NCBI GenBank assembly: GCA_946624005.1 | Contig: CAMORS010000008.1 | Coordinates: 1-54,896, forward strand | Reading direction: 5' to 3' | Length of the DNA stretch: 54,896 nucleotides | Source of the DNA: an uncultured Prevotella sp. | Lineage (GTDB): Bacteria > Bacteroidota > Bacteroidia > Bacteroidales > Bacteroidaceae | In this document: piece by piece, positions 36,817-44,247 of the stretch | Layout of the letters: every line of letters starts with the position of its first letter | How positions within the stretch are numbered: position 1 is the stretch's first letter | Program-made: the position numbers and the translations under genes | Notes under the pieces: model-generated | Databases searched by the model: none | Told to the model about the DNA's origin: nothing | Seen by the model: only the letters and a program-made list of their open reading frames with translations

Positions 36817-36840
36817 CTCCTACATGTGCCACTTGGGGCT

Positions 36841-36857
36841 CCTCCCCTTTGGGGAGG
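36841..36857. repeat. GC-rich perfect hairpin
   Basis: CCTCCCC-TTT-GGGGAGG, a 7-base perfect stem within a longer GGGGCTCC...GGGAGGGG context. It lies between element copies B and C and has no T-tract. Confidence 0.65.
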
Positions 36858-36875
36858 CTGGGAGGGGTTCCCAAA

Positions 36876-36977
36876 ATGGTGAGGTGTTTGGTGAGGTGTC
36901 TGGTGAGGTGTTCGGCAAACACCTCACCATCGAAAACCCGCTGTGGCAAAGGGTTTTCGCGCATTTTGGTGAGGTGT
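36876..36977 (-). repeat. 102-base dispersed element, copy C (inverted)
   Basis: Read on the minus strand it begins ACACCTCACCAAAATGCG as in copy A, has GATGGTGAGGTGTTTG in the same place, and ends in three 12-base ACCTCACCA repeats. The central stretch differs from A and B. With copy B it makes a ~305-base inverted structure. Confidence 0.8.
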
Positions 36978-37136
36978 TGGGCTTATTCCGATACAAATCG
37001 CTCGCTGTACGCATGACTCGGTCAGACTGACGCGATATAATACCAAACAACAAAACAAATTAGTTGATAATTATCAAATAAAATATCATACCATCACTAA
37101 ATAAACTAAATTTAACAAAAATAATTAACTTAATTG

Positions 37137-37167
37137 TTGGCCACTTCAAGACAATGTCGTAACTTTG
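37137..37167 (+). promoter_or_regulatory. Promoter of the rprX-like sensor kinase
   Basis: TTG at 37137-37139 is followed after 20 bases by TAACTTTG at 37160-37167. Transcription would start near 37171, 24 bases before the ATG at 37195. Confidence 0.65.
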
Positions 37168-37194
37168 CAGACAAGAAAAATGAATTGACGCCAA

Positions 37195-38751
37195 ATGAAT
37201 AAAAAAACAATATGGACCATAGCCATCGTGATGGGCTTCAGCTTCCTGGCCTTGCTCTATCTGCAGTTGGGATACATCGAGCAGATGGTGAAGATGAAGC
37301 GCGAGCAGTTTGACGAGTCGGTCAACAAGGCCCTCTATCAGGCCTCGCGCAACCTGGAGCTCAACGAGACGCTGCGCTATTTGGAGAAGGATGTCAACGA
37401 GACGGAACGCCGCGCCTACCGACAGGACTCTGTGGGCACCCGCAGCGGCACGCCCGACGGCAGCGTGCAGAAGTCGCATCAGTATTCGGTGGTTGGCAAG
37501 GACGGCACCATCTACTCGTCGTTCGAGCTGAAGACCATCGAGATGAAGCCCTCCTCGATGCCGAAGGCGATGATTCTCAGAAACGACAAGAACTCTATCT
37601 CGGAGGCTACGAAGTCGATGCGCGAGATTCTGAAGAACCGCTACGTCTACCAGAAGGCTCTGCTCGACGAGGTGATCTACAGCATCCTCTACACCGCTTC
37701 GGAGAAACCGCTGAAGGAGCGCGTCAACTTCAAGATGCTCGACCAGGACCTGAAGGCGGAGCTGATGAACAACGGCATCAACATCCCCTACCACTTCACC
37801 GTGTCGACACAAGACGGCCGCGAGGTGTACCGCTGTCCCGACTACTCGGATCGCGGCGTGGCTTATTCCTACAGTCAGGTGCTCTTCCGCAACGACCCGC
37901 AAAACATGACGGGTGTTGTACGCATCCACTTCCCCGACATGAACAGCTACATCTTCTCGTCGGTGCGCTTTGCCATCCCGTCGGTGGTGTTCACCTTCGT
38001 GCTGCTCATCACCTTCATCATCACGCTGGTGCTCGTATTCAGGCAGAAGAAGCTCACGGAGATTAAGAACGACTTTATCAATAATATGACGCACGAGCTG
38101 AAGACGCCCATCGCCAGCATCTCGCTGGCAGCCCAGATGCTGGGCGACGAGAGCGTCAACAAGAGTCCGTCGATGATGCAACACCTGGGCGGCGTCATCA
38201 ACGACGAGTCGAAGCGACTGCGCTTCCTCGTGGAGAAGGTGCTGCAGATGTCGATGTTCGACCGCCAGAAGACCGTCTTCAAGAAGAAGGAGCTCGACCT
38301 CAACGAGGTGGTAGAGCAGATAGCCAACTCGTTCACCCTGCGTGTGGAGCATACGGGCGGAAAGATATACACCGACATCGGTGCTGTCGACTCGAAGATA
38401 TACGTCGACGAGGTGCACTTCCAGAACGTCATCAACAACCTGCTGGACAATGCCGTGAAGTATCGCAAGCCCGACAAGCCCATCGACATCTACCTCAAGA
38501 CATGGAACGAGGGCGACAAGCTCTACCTCTCCGTACGCGATACAGGACTGGGCATCAAGAAGGAGAACCTGAAGAAAATCTTCGACAAGTTCTACCGAGT
38601 GCATACCGGCAACCGCCACGATGCCAAGGGCTTCGGATTAGGCCTGGCCTACGTCAAGACGATTGTCGACCAACACGAGGGCGAGATACACGTCGACAGC
38701 GACTACGGCAAGGGTACCACCTTCACCATCACGCTGCCGGTGATAGAATAA
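37195..38751 (+). CDS. rprX: Sensor histidine kinase, RprX-like
   Basis: This 518-residue membrane kinase has TM1 at about residues 5-27, a ~230-residue extracytoplasmic sensor region, and TM2 at about 260-285 (SVVFTFVLLITFIITLVLVF). HisKA follows with phospho-acceptor H300 (NNMTHELKTPIAS), then a HATPase_c domain: VINNLLDNAVKYRKP (N box), VRDTGLGIKKENL (G1) and GFGLGLAYVKTI (G2). Length and order match Bacteroides fragilis RprX, and the OmpR-type regulator follows 80 bases later. The symbol is by resemblance; the signal sensed is not known from sequence. Confidence 0.88.
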   Translation: MNKKTIWTIAIVMGFSFLALLYLQLGYIEQMVKMKREQFDESVNKALYQASRNLELNETLRYLEKDVNETERRAYRQDSVGTRSGTPDGSVQKSHQYSVVGKDGTIYSSFELKTIEMKPSSMPKAMILRNDKNSISEATKSMREILKNRYVYQKALLDEVIYSILYTASEKPLKERVNFKMLDQDLKAELMNNGINIPYHFTVSTQDGREVYRCPDYSDRGVAYSYSQVLFRNDPQNMTGVVRIHFPDMNSYIFSSVRFAIPSVVFTFVLLITFIITLVLVFRQKKLTEIKNDFINNMTHELKTPIASISLAAQMLGDESVNKSPSMMQHLGGVINDESKRLRFLVEKVLQMSMFDRQKTVFKKKELDLNEVVEQIANSFTLRVEHTGGKIYTDIGAVDSKIYVDEVHFQNVINNLLDNAVKYRKPDKPIDIYLKTWNEGDKLYLSVRDTGLGIKKENLKKIFDKFYRVHTGNRHDAKGFGLGLAYVKTIVDQHEGEIHVDSDYGKGTTFTITLPVIE

Positions 38752-38831
38752 TTCCTCTTGAAAAAGAATCGAAATAACGAAATACCGAAATAACGAAAAT
38801 AATTAATTAATCATCTAAACTTGTAAGATTT

Positions 38832-39530
38832 ATGGACGAGAAATTGAAAATTTTGCTTTGCGAGGACGACGAGAACCTCGGAATGCTGCTTCGCGAGTAT
38901 TTGCAGGCAAAGGGTTACAACGCAGAGCTCTGCGTAGACGGTGAGGCTGGCTACAAAGCCTTCCTGAAGACCAAGTTCGACATCTGTGTGCTCGACGTGA
39001 TGATGCCCAAGAAGGACGGCTTCACCCTGGCACAGGAAATCCGTCAGGCCAACGCCGAGATGCCTATCATCTTCCTCACAGCCAAGACGCTGAAGGAAGA
39101 CATCCTCGAGGGCTTCAAGCTGGGTGCCGACGACTATATCACCAAGCCCTTCTCGATGGAAGAGCTCGTGTTCCGTATTGAGGCCATCCTGCGTCGCGTG
39201 CGCGGTAAGAAGAATAAGGAAAGCTCGGTTTACCACATCGGACGCTTCACCTTCGACACGCAGAAGCAACTGCTCTCTATCGACGACAAGCAGACAAAGC
39301 TCACCACCAAGGAGAACGAGCTGCTCGCTCTGCTCTGCAGCCACGCCAACGAGATTCTGCAGCGCGACTTCGCCCTGAAGACCATCTGGATTGACGACAA
39401 CTACTTCAACGCCCGCTCGATGGACGTGTATATCACCAAGTTGCGCAAGCACCTGAAGGACGACGACCAGATCGAGATCATCAACATCCACGGCAAGGGC
39501 TACAAGCTCATCACTCCCGAGCAGGAGTAA
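38832..39530 (+). CDS. rprY: OmpR/PhoB-family response regulator, RprY-like
   Basis: This 232-residue protein has a receiver domain with phospho-acceptor D55 (VLDVMMPKKDGFT), the acidic pocket CEDDENLGML, FLTAKTLKEDILEGFKLGAD and the Lys in DYITKPFSMEE. A C-terminal winged-helix DNA-binding domain follows (about residues 135-230, ending INIHGKGYKLI). It pairs with the upstream kinase, and in sequence and pairing it resembles RprY, a global regulator in Bacteroidetes. The 80-base spacer contains a short GAAATAACG/GAAATACCG repeat. Confidence 0.92.
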   Translation: MDEKLKILLCEDDENLGMLLREYLQAKGYNAELCVDGEAGYKAFLKTKFDICVLDVMMPKKDGFTLAQEIRQANAEMPIIFLTAKTLKEDILEGFKLGADDYITKPFSMEELVFRIEAILRRVRGKKNKESSVYHIGRFTFDTQKQLLSIDDKQTKLTTKENELLALLCSHANEILQRDFALKTIWIDDNYFNARSMDVYITKLRKHLKDDDQIEIINIHGKGYKLITPEQE

Positions 39531-39570
39531 GCGAAAAGATGAAAAGGCTAAAAAGCGAAACAACCACACG

Positions 39571-39603
39571 AATCGGGGGCAGACGATGTGTCTGCTCCCG
39601 ATT
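39571..39603 (+). terminator. Stem-loop after rprY
   Basis: AATCGGGGGCAGAC (39571-39584) pairs with GTCTGCTCCCGATT (39590-39603), with one mismatch and a 5-base loop. The following T-run is short (ATTTG), so termination may be partial or need a factor. Confidence 0.6.
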
Positions 39604-39644
39604 ATTTGCCGTAAATACCTATAAATAAAGTTAAAAGAGCAAAT

Positions 39645-39690
39645 AATTATCAATTATCAATTGCTAATTCTTAATTATTTAGTACCTTTG
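39645..39690 (+). promoter_or_regulatory. Promoter of rpsF-rpsR-rplI
   Basis: TTG at 39661-39663 is followed after 19 bases by TACCTTTG at 39683-39690. The inverted copy of the 17759 AT-rich element (39645-39663) overlaps the -33 box. The ~56 nt leader has a small hairpin (GCTTTT/AAAAGC, 39696-39710) just after CCC, a possible S6:S18 regulatory site. Confidence 0.6.
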
Positions 39691-39749
39691 CACCCGCTTT
39701 TCGAAAAAGCACTGTATATACATTATTAATTAATTATCAAAAAGTACAA

Positions 39750-40100
39750 ATGAATCAGTACGAAACCGTTTTCATTTTAACTCCCGTTTTATCTGATGAA
39801 CAGATGAAGGAAACGGTCGCTAAATTCAAGGGCATCCTCACAGACAAAGGTGCCGAGATTGTGAATGAAGAGACCTGGGGACTGAAGAAGATGGCTTATC
39901 CTATTGAAAAGAAGTCGACAGGTTTCTATTGCCTGATCGAGTTCAAGGCTGAGCCCGAAGTAATCAAAACTCTCGAAACTGGATACCGCCGCGATGAGAA
40001 GGTGATCCGTTTCCAGACAGTTAAACTCGACAAGTTTGCCGCACAGTATGCTGAGAAGCGCCGTGCCAAGCTGGGTCAAAAAACAGAAGAGGAGGCATAA
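39750..40100 (+). CDS. rpsF: 30S ribosomal protein bS6
   Basis: bS6 (116 residues) binds the central domain of 16S rRNA with S18. The protein begins [20 protein letters not shown]. It contains the conserved [25 protein letters not shown] strand (split here as [20 protein letters not shown]) and ends in a charged tail QKTEEEA. It heads the rpsF-rpsR-rplI operon and is 2 bases from rpsR. Confidence 0.96.
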   Translation: MNQYETVFILTPVLSDEQMKETVAKFKGILTDKGAEIVNEETWGLKKMAYPIEKKSTGFYCLIEFKAEPEVIKTLETGYRRDEKVIRFQTVKLDKFAAQYAEKRRAKLGQKTEEEA

Positions 40101-40102
40101 TC

Positions 40103-40369
40103 ATGGCAGAACAGTCAGAAATCCGTTATCTCACAGCTCCTTCTATCGACACGAAGAAGAAGAAGTATTGCCGTTTCAAGAAGAGTGGCATCAAGTATAT
40201 CGACTACAAGGATCCTGAGTTCCTCAAGAAGTTCCTCAACGAGCAGGGTAAGATTCTTCCCCGCCGCATCACCGGAACATCTCTGAAGTATCAGCGTCGT
40301 GTGGCTCAGGCCGTGAAGCGTGCCCGCCAGATTGCCCTGCTTCCCTACGTAACCGATTTGATGAAATAA
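40103..40369 (+). CDS. rpsR: 30S ribosomal protein bS18
   Basis: bS18 (88 residues) contains [39 protein letters not shown] and [20 protein letters not shown], the standard family signature. The CxxC zinc-ribbon cysteines of some S18 proteins are absent; one Cys remains. It partners with S6, encoded 2 bases upstream. Confidence 0.96.
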   Translation: MAEQSEIRYLTAPSIDTKKKKYCRFKKSGIKYIDYKDPEFLKKFLNEQGKILPRRITGTSLKYQRRVAQAVKRARQIALLPYVTDLMK

Positions 40370-40388
40370 TTAAAGAGGAGGAAACAGA

Positions 40389-40949
40389 ATGGAAATTATA
40401 CTGAAAGAAGATATTATCGGTCTGGGTTACAAGAACGAGATCGTTAACGTGAAGAATGGTTATGGCCGCAACTACCTGATTCCTCAGGGCAAGGGCATTA
40501 TCGCCACTCCGTCGGCCAAGAAGGTACTCGCTGAGAATCTGCGTCAGCAGGCTCACAAGCTGGCTGCTCAGAAGCAGGCTGCCGAAGAGCGCGCCAAGCA
40601 GTTTGAGGGTGTGGCTCTCGTCATCCCCGCCAAGGTCAGTGCTACGGGTGTCACCTATGGTAGCGTAGGTGTGGCTCAGGTGGTTGCTGCATTGGCAGAG
40701 AAGGGCATCGAGGTAGACCGCAAGATTGTCACCATGCGCGACGCTAAGCACGTGGGTGAATTTGAGGCTATCGTCCACTTCCACAAGGAGGTTGAGGTGA
40801 AGGTGCCCGTCACCGTCATCGCCGAGAATGCCGAAGAGCTCCGCGCTGCCAAGGCTGCCCTTGAGACTCCCGCCGTGGAGGAAGCTCCCGCAGAAGAGGC
40901 TCCCGTCGAGGAAGCTCCCGCAGCTGAAGAGGCTCCCGCCGCTGAATAA
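40389..40949 (+). CDS. rplI: 50S ribosomal protein bL9 with acidic C-terminal tail
   Basis: bL9 (186 residues) begins MEIILKEDIIGLGYKNEIVN with GYGRNYLIPQGKGI (domain 1) and a long connecting helix. The C-terminal rRNA-binding domain is around residues 75-150. An extra ~25-residue tail of EEAP repeats follows (AVEEAPAEEAPVEEAPAAEE), which is absent from typical ~150-residue L9 proteins. The tail is probably disordered. The gene is last in the rpsF operon and is followed by a strong terminator. Confidence 0.95.
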   Translation: MEIILKEDIIGLGYKNEIVNVKNGYGRNYLIPQGKGIIATPSAKKVLAENLRQQAHKLAAQKQAAEERAKQFEGVALVIPAKVSATGVTYGSVGVAQVVAALAEKGIEVDRKIVTMRDAKHVGEFEAIVHFHKEVEVKVPVTVIAENAEELRAAKAALETPAVEEAPAEEAPVEEAPAAEEAPAAE

Positions 40950-40957
40950 AGATGATT

Positions 40958-40965
40958 TAACTTTG
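40958..40965 (+). promoter_or_regulatory. Possible -7 box for susC, upstream of the rplI terminator
   Basis: TAACTTTG fully matches the -7 consensus just after the rplI stop, but no TTG is found 19-21 bases upstream. If used, the transcript would start near 40969 and run through the terminator hairpin at 40989-41026 before susC. Confidence 0.35.
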
Positions 40966-40988
40966 CGCTGTAAAGCACAATCGATAGA

Positions 40989-41026
40989 AATCCCGGATTC
41001 GACTTGTCGCGTCCGGGATTTTTTTT
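40989..41026 (+). terminator. Intrinsic terminator after rplI
   Basis: AATCCCGGA (40989-40997) pairs with TCCGGGATT (41012-41020) across a 14-base loop, and a run of T continues to 41026. It ends the ribosomal operon and lies only 32 bases before the susC start. Confidence 0.85.
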
Positions 41027-41058
41027 CAAAGGGAACAAATCAAAAACGGAACATCAAC

Positions 41059-44000
41059 ATGAAGAAACATGTAGGAAAACTCTGGTTGGTGGCCACTATC
41101 CTGACAGTTGCACCAACCTTCGCCATCACCTGCAATGCTCAGGCGGCTAAAGAGACCAACCAACCTGCAGCAGAGGTGAGAGGCATCGTGACAGACATCG
41201 ACGGCGAACCCGTCATCGGTGCCATCATAGAGACATCACAAAGTCGCCACAGAGCTGTGACAGACATTGACGGACGCTTCACGATAGAAGCAGCCCAGGG
41301 CGACAAGCTTACCGTGAAGTGTATCGGCTACAACACCGAGGTAGTCGATGTGAATGGCAATGACATCAGCATCAAGCTCGCTGAAGCTGTCGTCAGCCTT
41401 GACACCGACGTCGTCGTCACCGCCTTGGGTATCAAGAAGGAAGCCCGCTCGCTGTCGTACAACGTTCAGCAGATAGCCGGCGATGCTGTCACACTGGTGA
41501 AAGATGCCAACTTCGTCAACTCGCTCAACGGCAAGGTGGCTGGCGTGCAGATCAACGCCAGCAGTTCGGGTGTGGGCGGATCGGCACGTGTGGTGATGCG
41601 TGGTGCAAAGTCGATCAACGGCAACAACAACGTGCTATACGTCGTCGACGGCATACCGATGCAGAATCTGTCTTCCGAACAGCCGGAGGGTATCTTTGCC
41701 GGAGCCGGACAGACGGGCGACGCACTGGCCAACATCAATCCCGACGACATCGAGAGCATCTCAGCACTGACGGGACCTTCGGCTGCTGCCCTCTACGGTG
41801 CCAATGCCGCCAACGGCGTTGTCCTCATCACGACAAAGAAAGGAACGGCCGGACGAGTGGACGTGAGCTATACGGGGTCGTTCCAGTTTTCTCATCCCTT
41901 CGTCATGCACCAGTTCCAGAACGAATACGCCCCCACCGAGACGGGAAGCTATTTCAGCTGGGGACAGAAGCTCGCTACGCCCAGCACCTATAAGCCAAAG
42001 GACTTCTTCCGCACGGGAAAGAACTTCAGCCACTCGGCCAGCATCTCCGTCGGTTCTGAGAAGAACCAGACTTATTTATCGCTGGGAGCCACCAACGGCG
42101 GAGGCATTATACACAGCAACGATTTCGACCGCTACAACCTCTCCTTGCGCAACACCACGAACTTCATGGACAACCGCCTGACGCTCGACCTTGGCTACAT
42201 GCTCTCGACGGTGAAGGAACAGAACATGCTGTCGCAAGGACAATATCACAATCCGCTCGTGCCGGTCTACCTTTTCCCCGCTGGCGACGACTTCTCGAAG
42301 CTCGGTTTCTTCGAGCGCTACGACACCGGGCGCAACTTCCCTGTCCAGTATTGGCCTTACAACTACGACATCTCAATGGAGAATCCCTACTGGGAGACCG
42401 AGCGCGAACGCTTCGTCAACCACAAGGAACGCCACCAGCTGACAGCCTCGCTCAACTGGGTTGTCACCGACTGGCTCGACATCACGGGACGCATCAAGTT
42501 CGACAAGAGCACAGAGAAATACGAGGAGAAGTTCTTCGCATCCACCAACACGCTCTACGCATCGCGATATGGCCACTATGGGCTGACAGATGCCTGGAGC
42601 AGACAGCTCTTTGCAGAGGCTTTCGCAAAGGTGAACAAATACTTCGGCACAGACAACTCATGGAACATCAGCGGCGTGGTTGGTACATCGTTCGACCGCC
42701 GCGATGCTGAGTCGGTGGGGTTCCGGGGACATCTGAAGGGTACGGCCAACCTCTTCACCTTCGCCAATGTCGAGACAACCAACTCTACCTTCAAACCTTT
42801 CCAACAAAACCCGCGCTCCATCCTTGAAAGCCTTTACGCCACAGCCCAGTTGGGCTATCGCAGCCTTGCCTATATCGATCTGACAGCACGCAACGACTGG
42901 TCGTCGAAACTCTACCAGACCAAAGACGACTTGGCTTCCCGGAAGGCCATCCTCGGAGAGAACGCCGAAGGCAAGTCGCACCACAGTTATTTCTATTGGT
43001 CGGCTGGCATCTCGGGTATCTGGACTGACATCTTCCCAAGCATACAATCCCACCGTTGGCTCAACTACCTGAAAACTCGTCTGTCCTACTCTGTCGTGGG
43101 TAACGAGCCCAACGAGCCTTTCCTCACACGCAACTACTATGACGTGAACCCATCGACGGGATTTGCTGAGACGAGCACGGTGCTCTACGACGACCTGAAA
43201 CCCGAAAAGACCCATTCGTGGGAGGCAGGTATCGACTTGGTGATTTTCCATAACCGGCTCCGCATCAATACAACGCTCTACTATTCGAAGACCTTCAACC
43301 AATTCTTCTATCCCCCGATGTCGGCTTCTACGGGTTACACCTCGGCAGTGGTCAATGGTGGACGCGTAGACAACAAGGGTATCGAACTGTCGGCACGCTA
43401 TACTCAGCCATTAGGAAAGGTTCAATGGGAGACTTACCTTACCTGGACACTCAACCGCAACAGTATCAAGGAACTGCTGCGCGATTGGCGTAATCCCATC
43501 GACGGACAGCTCTACAACCTGAGCGAACTCTACATGGGCGGCACATCTGGCTACCAGATTAGGCTGACGGAAGGCGGTTCGATGGGCGACATCTACGTCT
43601 CGACGCTCAAAACCGATGAGCACGGCGCCATCTACGTAGACCCCTCTACACAGAACGTTGAGAAGAATCCTAACGAGAACAAATATTATATGTACGCGGG
43701 AAAAGCCACGCCCAACTACAACCTGTCGTGGGGCAACATGCTCTCATGGAATGGGCTGAGCCTCAACTTTCTCTTTACTTATCGCAATGGTGGCATCGTG
43801 GTGTCAGAGACTCAAGCTATCCTCGACTATTATGGTGCATCGAAGGCGTCGCAAGAAGCACGCAACAATGGAGGTGTGCTCATCAATGGACGCCCCATTC
43901 CCGCACAAGCTTATTACCAGACCGTGGGCAACCCGCAGGGAACGGTCGACTCGCGCTATGTCTACAGTGCCACAAACCTGCGCCTGCAAGAATTGGCCAT

Positions 44001-44208
44001 CGGCTATGACATCCCCGTCAATCGCTGGCTCTCGTGGGTGAAAGGACTGAACGTCTCGTTCGTTGCTCACAACCTCTGGATGATTTACAACCATGCTCCC
44101 TACGACCCAGAGATGACATCCAACACCGGCACCTACTATCAGGGCATCGACTATTTCATGCAGCCAAGTCTGCGGTCGATGGGATTCGCCATCAAGCTGC
44201 GTTTCTGA
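41059..44208 (+). CDS. SusC/RagA family TonB-linked outer membrane transporter
   Basis: This 1049-residue TonB-dependent glycan importer starts MKKHVGKLWLVATILTVAPT at 41059 with a signal peptide. A carboxypeptidase-regulatory-like domain (about residues 38-105, VRGIVTDIDGEPVIGAIIE) precedes the plug (VVVTALGIKKEARSLSYNVQ; DGIPMQN; NPDDIESISALTGPSAAALY with GANAANGVVLITTKKG). The beta-barrel ends in a terminal aromatic motif (SMGFAIKLRF). It pairs with the SusD-like lipoprotein 39 bases downstream. It heads a four-gene locus whose other members suggest N-glycan import. Confidence 0.95.
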   Translation: MKKHVGKLWLVATILTVAPTFAITCNAQAAKETNQPAAEVRGIVTDIDGEPVIGAIIETSQSRHRAVTDIDGRFTIEAAQGDKLTVKCIGYNTEVVDVNGNDISIKLAEAVVSLDTDVVVTALGIKKEARSLSYNVQQIAGDAVTLVKDANFVNSLNGKVAGVQINASSSGVGGSARVVMRGAKSINGNNNVLYVVDGIPMQNLSSEQPEGIFAGAGQTGDALANINPDDIESISALTGPSAAALYGANAANGVVLITTKKGTAGRVDVSYTGSFQFSHPFVMHQFQNEYAPTETGSYFSWGQKLATPSTYKPKDFFRTGKNFSHSASISVGSEKNQTYLSLGATNGGGIIHSNDFDRYNLSLRNTTNFMDNRLTLDLGYMLSTVKEQNMLSQGQYHNPLVPVYLFPAGDDFSKLGFFERYDTGRNFPVQYWPYNYDISMENPYWETERERFVNHKERHQLTASLNWVVTDWLDITGRIKFDKSTEKYEEKFFASTNTLYASRYGHYGLTDAWSRQLFAEAFAKVNKYFGTDNSWNISGVVGTSFDRRDAESVGFRGHLKGTANLFTFANVETTNSTFKPFQQNPRSILESLYATAQLGYRSLAYIDLTARNDWSSKLYQTKDDLASRKAILGENAEGKSHHSYFYWSAGISGIWTDIFPSIQSHRWLNYLKTRLSYSVVGNEPNEPFLTRNYYDVNPSTGFAETSTVLYDDLKPEKTHSWEAGIDLVIFHNRLRINTTLYYSKTFNQFFYPPMSASTGYTSAVVNGGRVDNKGIELSARYTQPLGKVQWETYLTWTLNRNSIKELLRDWRNPIDGQLYNLSELYMGGTSGYQIRLTEGGSMGDIYVSTLKTDEHGAIYVDPSTQNVEKNPNENKYYMYAGKATPNYNLSWGNMLSWNGLSLNFLFTYRNGGIVVSETQAILDYYGASKASQEARNNGGVLINGRPIPAQAYYQTVGNPQGTVDSRYVYSATNLRLQELAIGYDIPVNRWLSWVKGLNVSFVAHNLWMIYNHAPYDPEMTSNTGTYYQGIDYFMQPSLRSMGFAIKLRF

Positions 44209-44247
44209 TCAGTTATACTCACCAATCAAAATCAATCAAAACAAAGA

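Larger units (their letters stand above)
35934..37194. other. 1.26 kb divergent intergenic region rfbA / sensor kinase, repeat-rich
   Basis: No convincing gene. From left to right it holds a ~400-base rfbA leader with small hairpins (for example CCCACT/AGTGGG at 36043-36059, and CTCCG-CTT-CGGAG near 36132), then the minus-strand promoter (36343-36373). The 22-base array (36457-36610) comes next, followed by two inverted 101-102 base elements around two perfect hairpins (36673-36977) and the sensor kinase promoter (37137-37167). Confidence 0.75.

Noticed and set aside
36673..36977. Insertion sequence
   Set aside because: Long inverted arms are present, but there is no transposase frame inside or nearby and no clear target-site duplication. 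It is kept as a repeat composite instead.
36720..37030. Overlapping ~100-codon plus-strand frames with TSPETSPETS-like or GEVFGEVSGEVF-like peptides
   Set aside because: These peptides are translations of the 12-base GGTGAGGTG repeats in elements B and C and the hairpins between them. Two frames are open at once, and there is no start signal or domain.
37060..38619. A 519-codon open frame on the minus strand opposite the sensor kinase
   Set aside because: It is antisense to a kinase with all HisKA/HATPase motifs in place. Its translation is rich in Val/Leu/His/Arg without domains, as expected for the reverse frame of GC-rich coding DNA.
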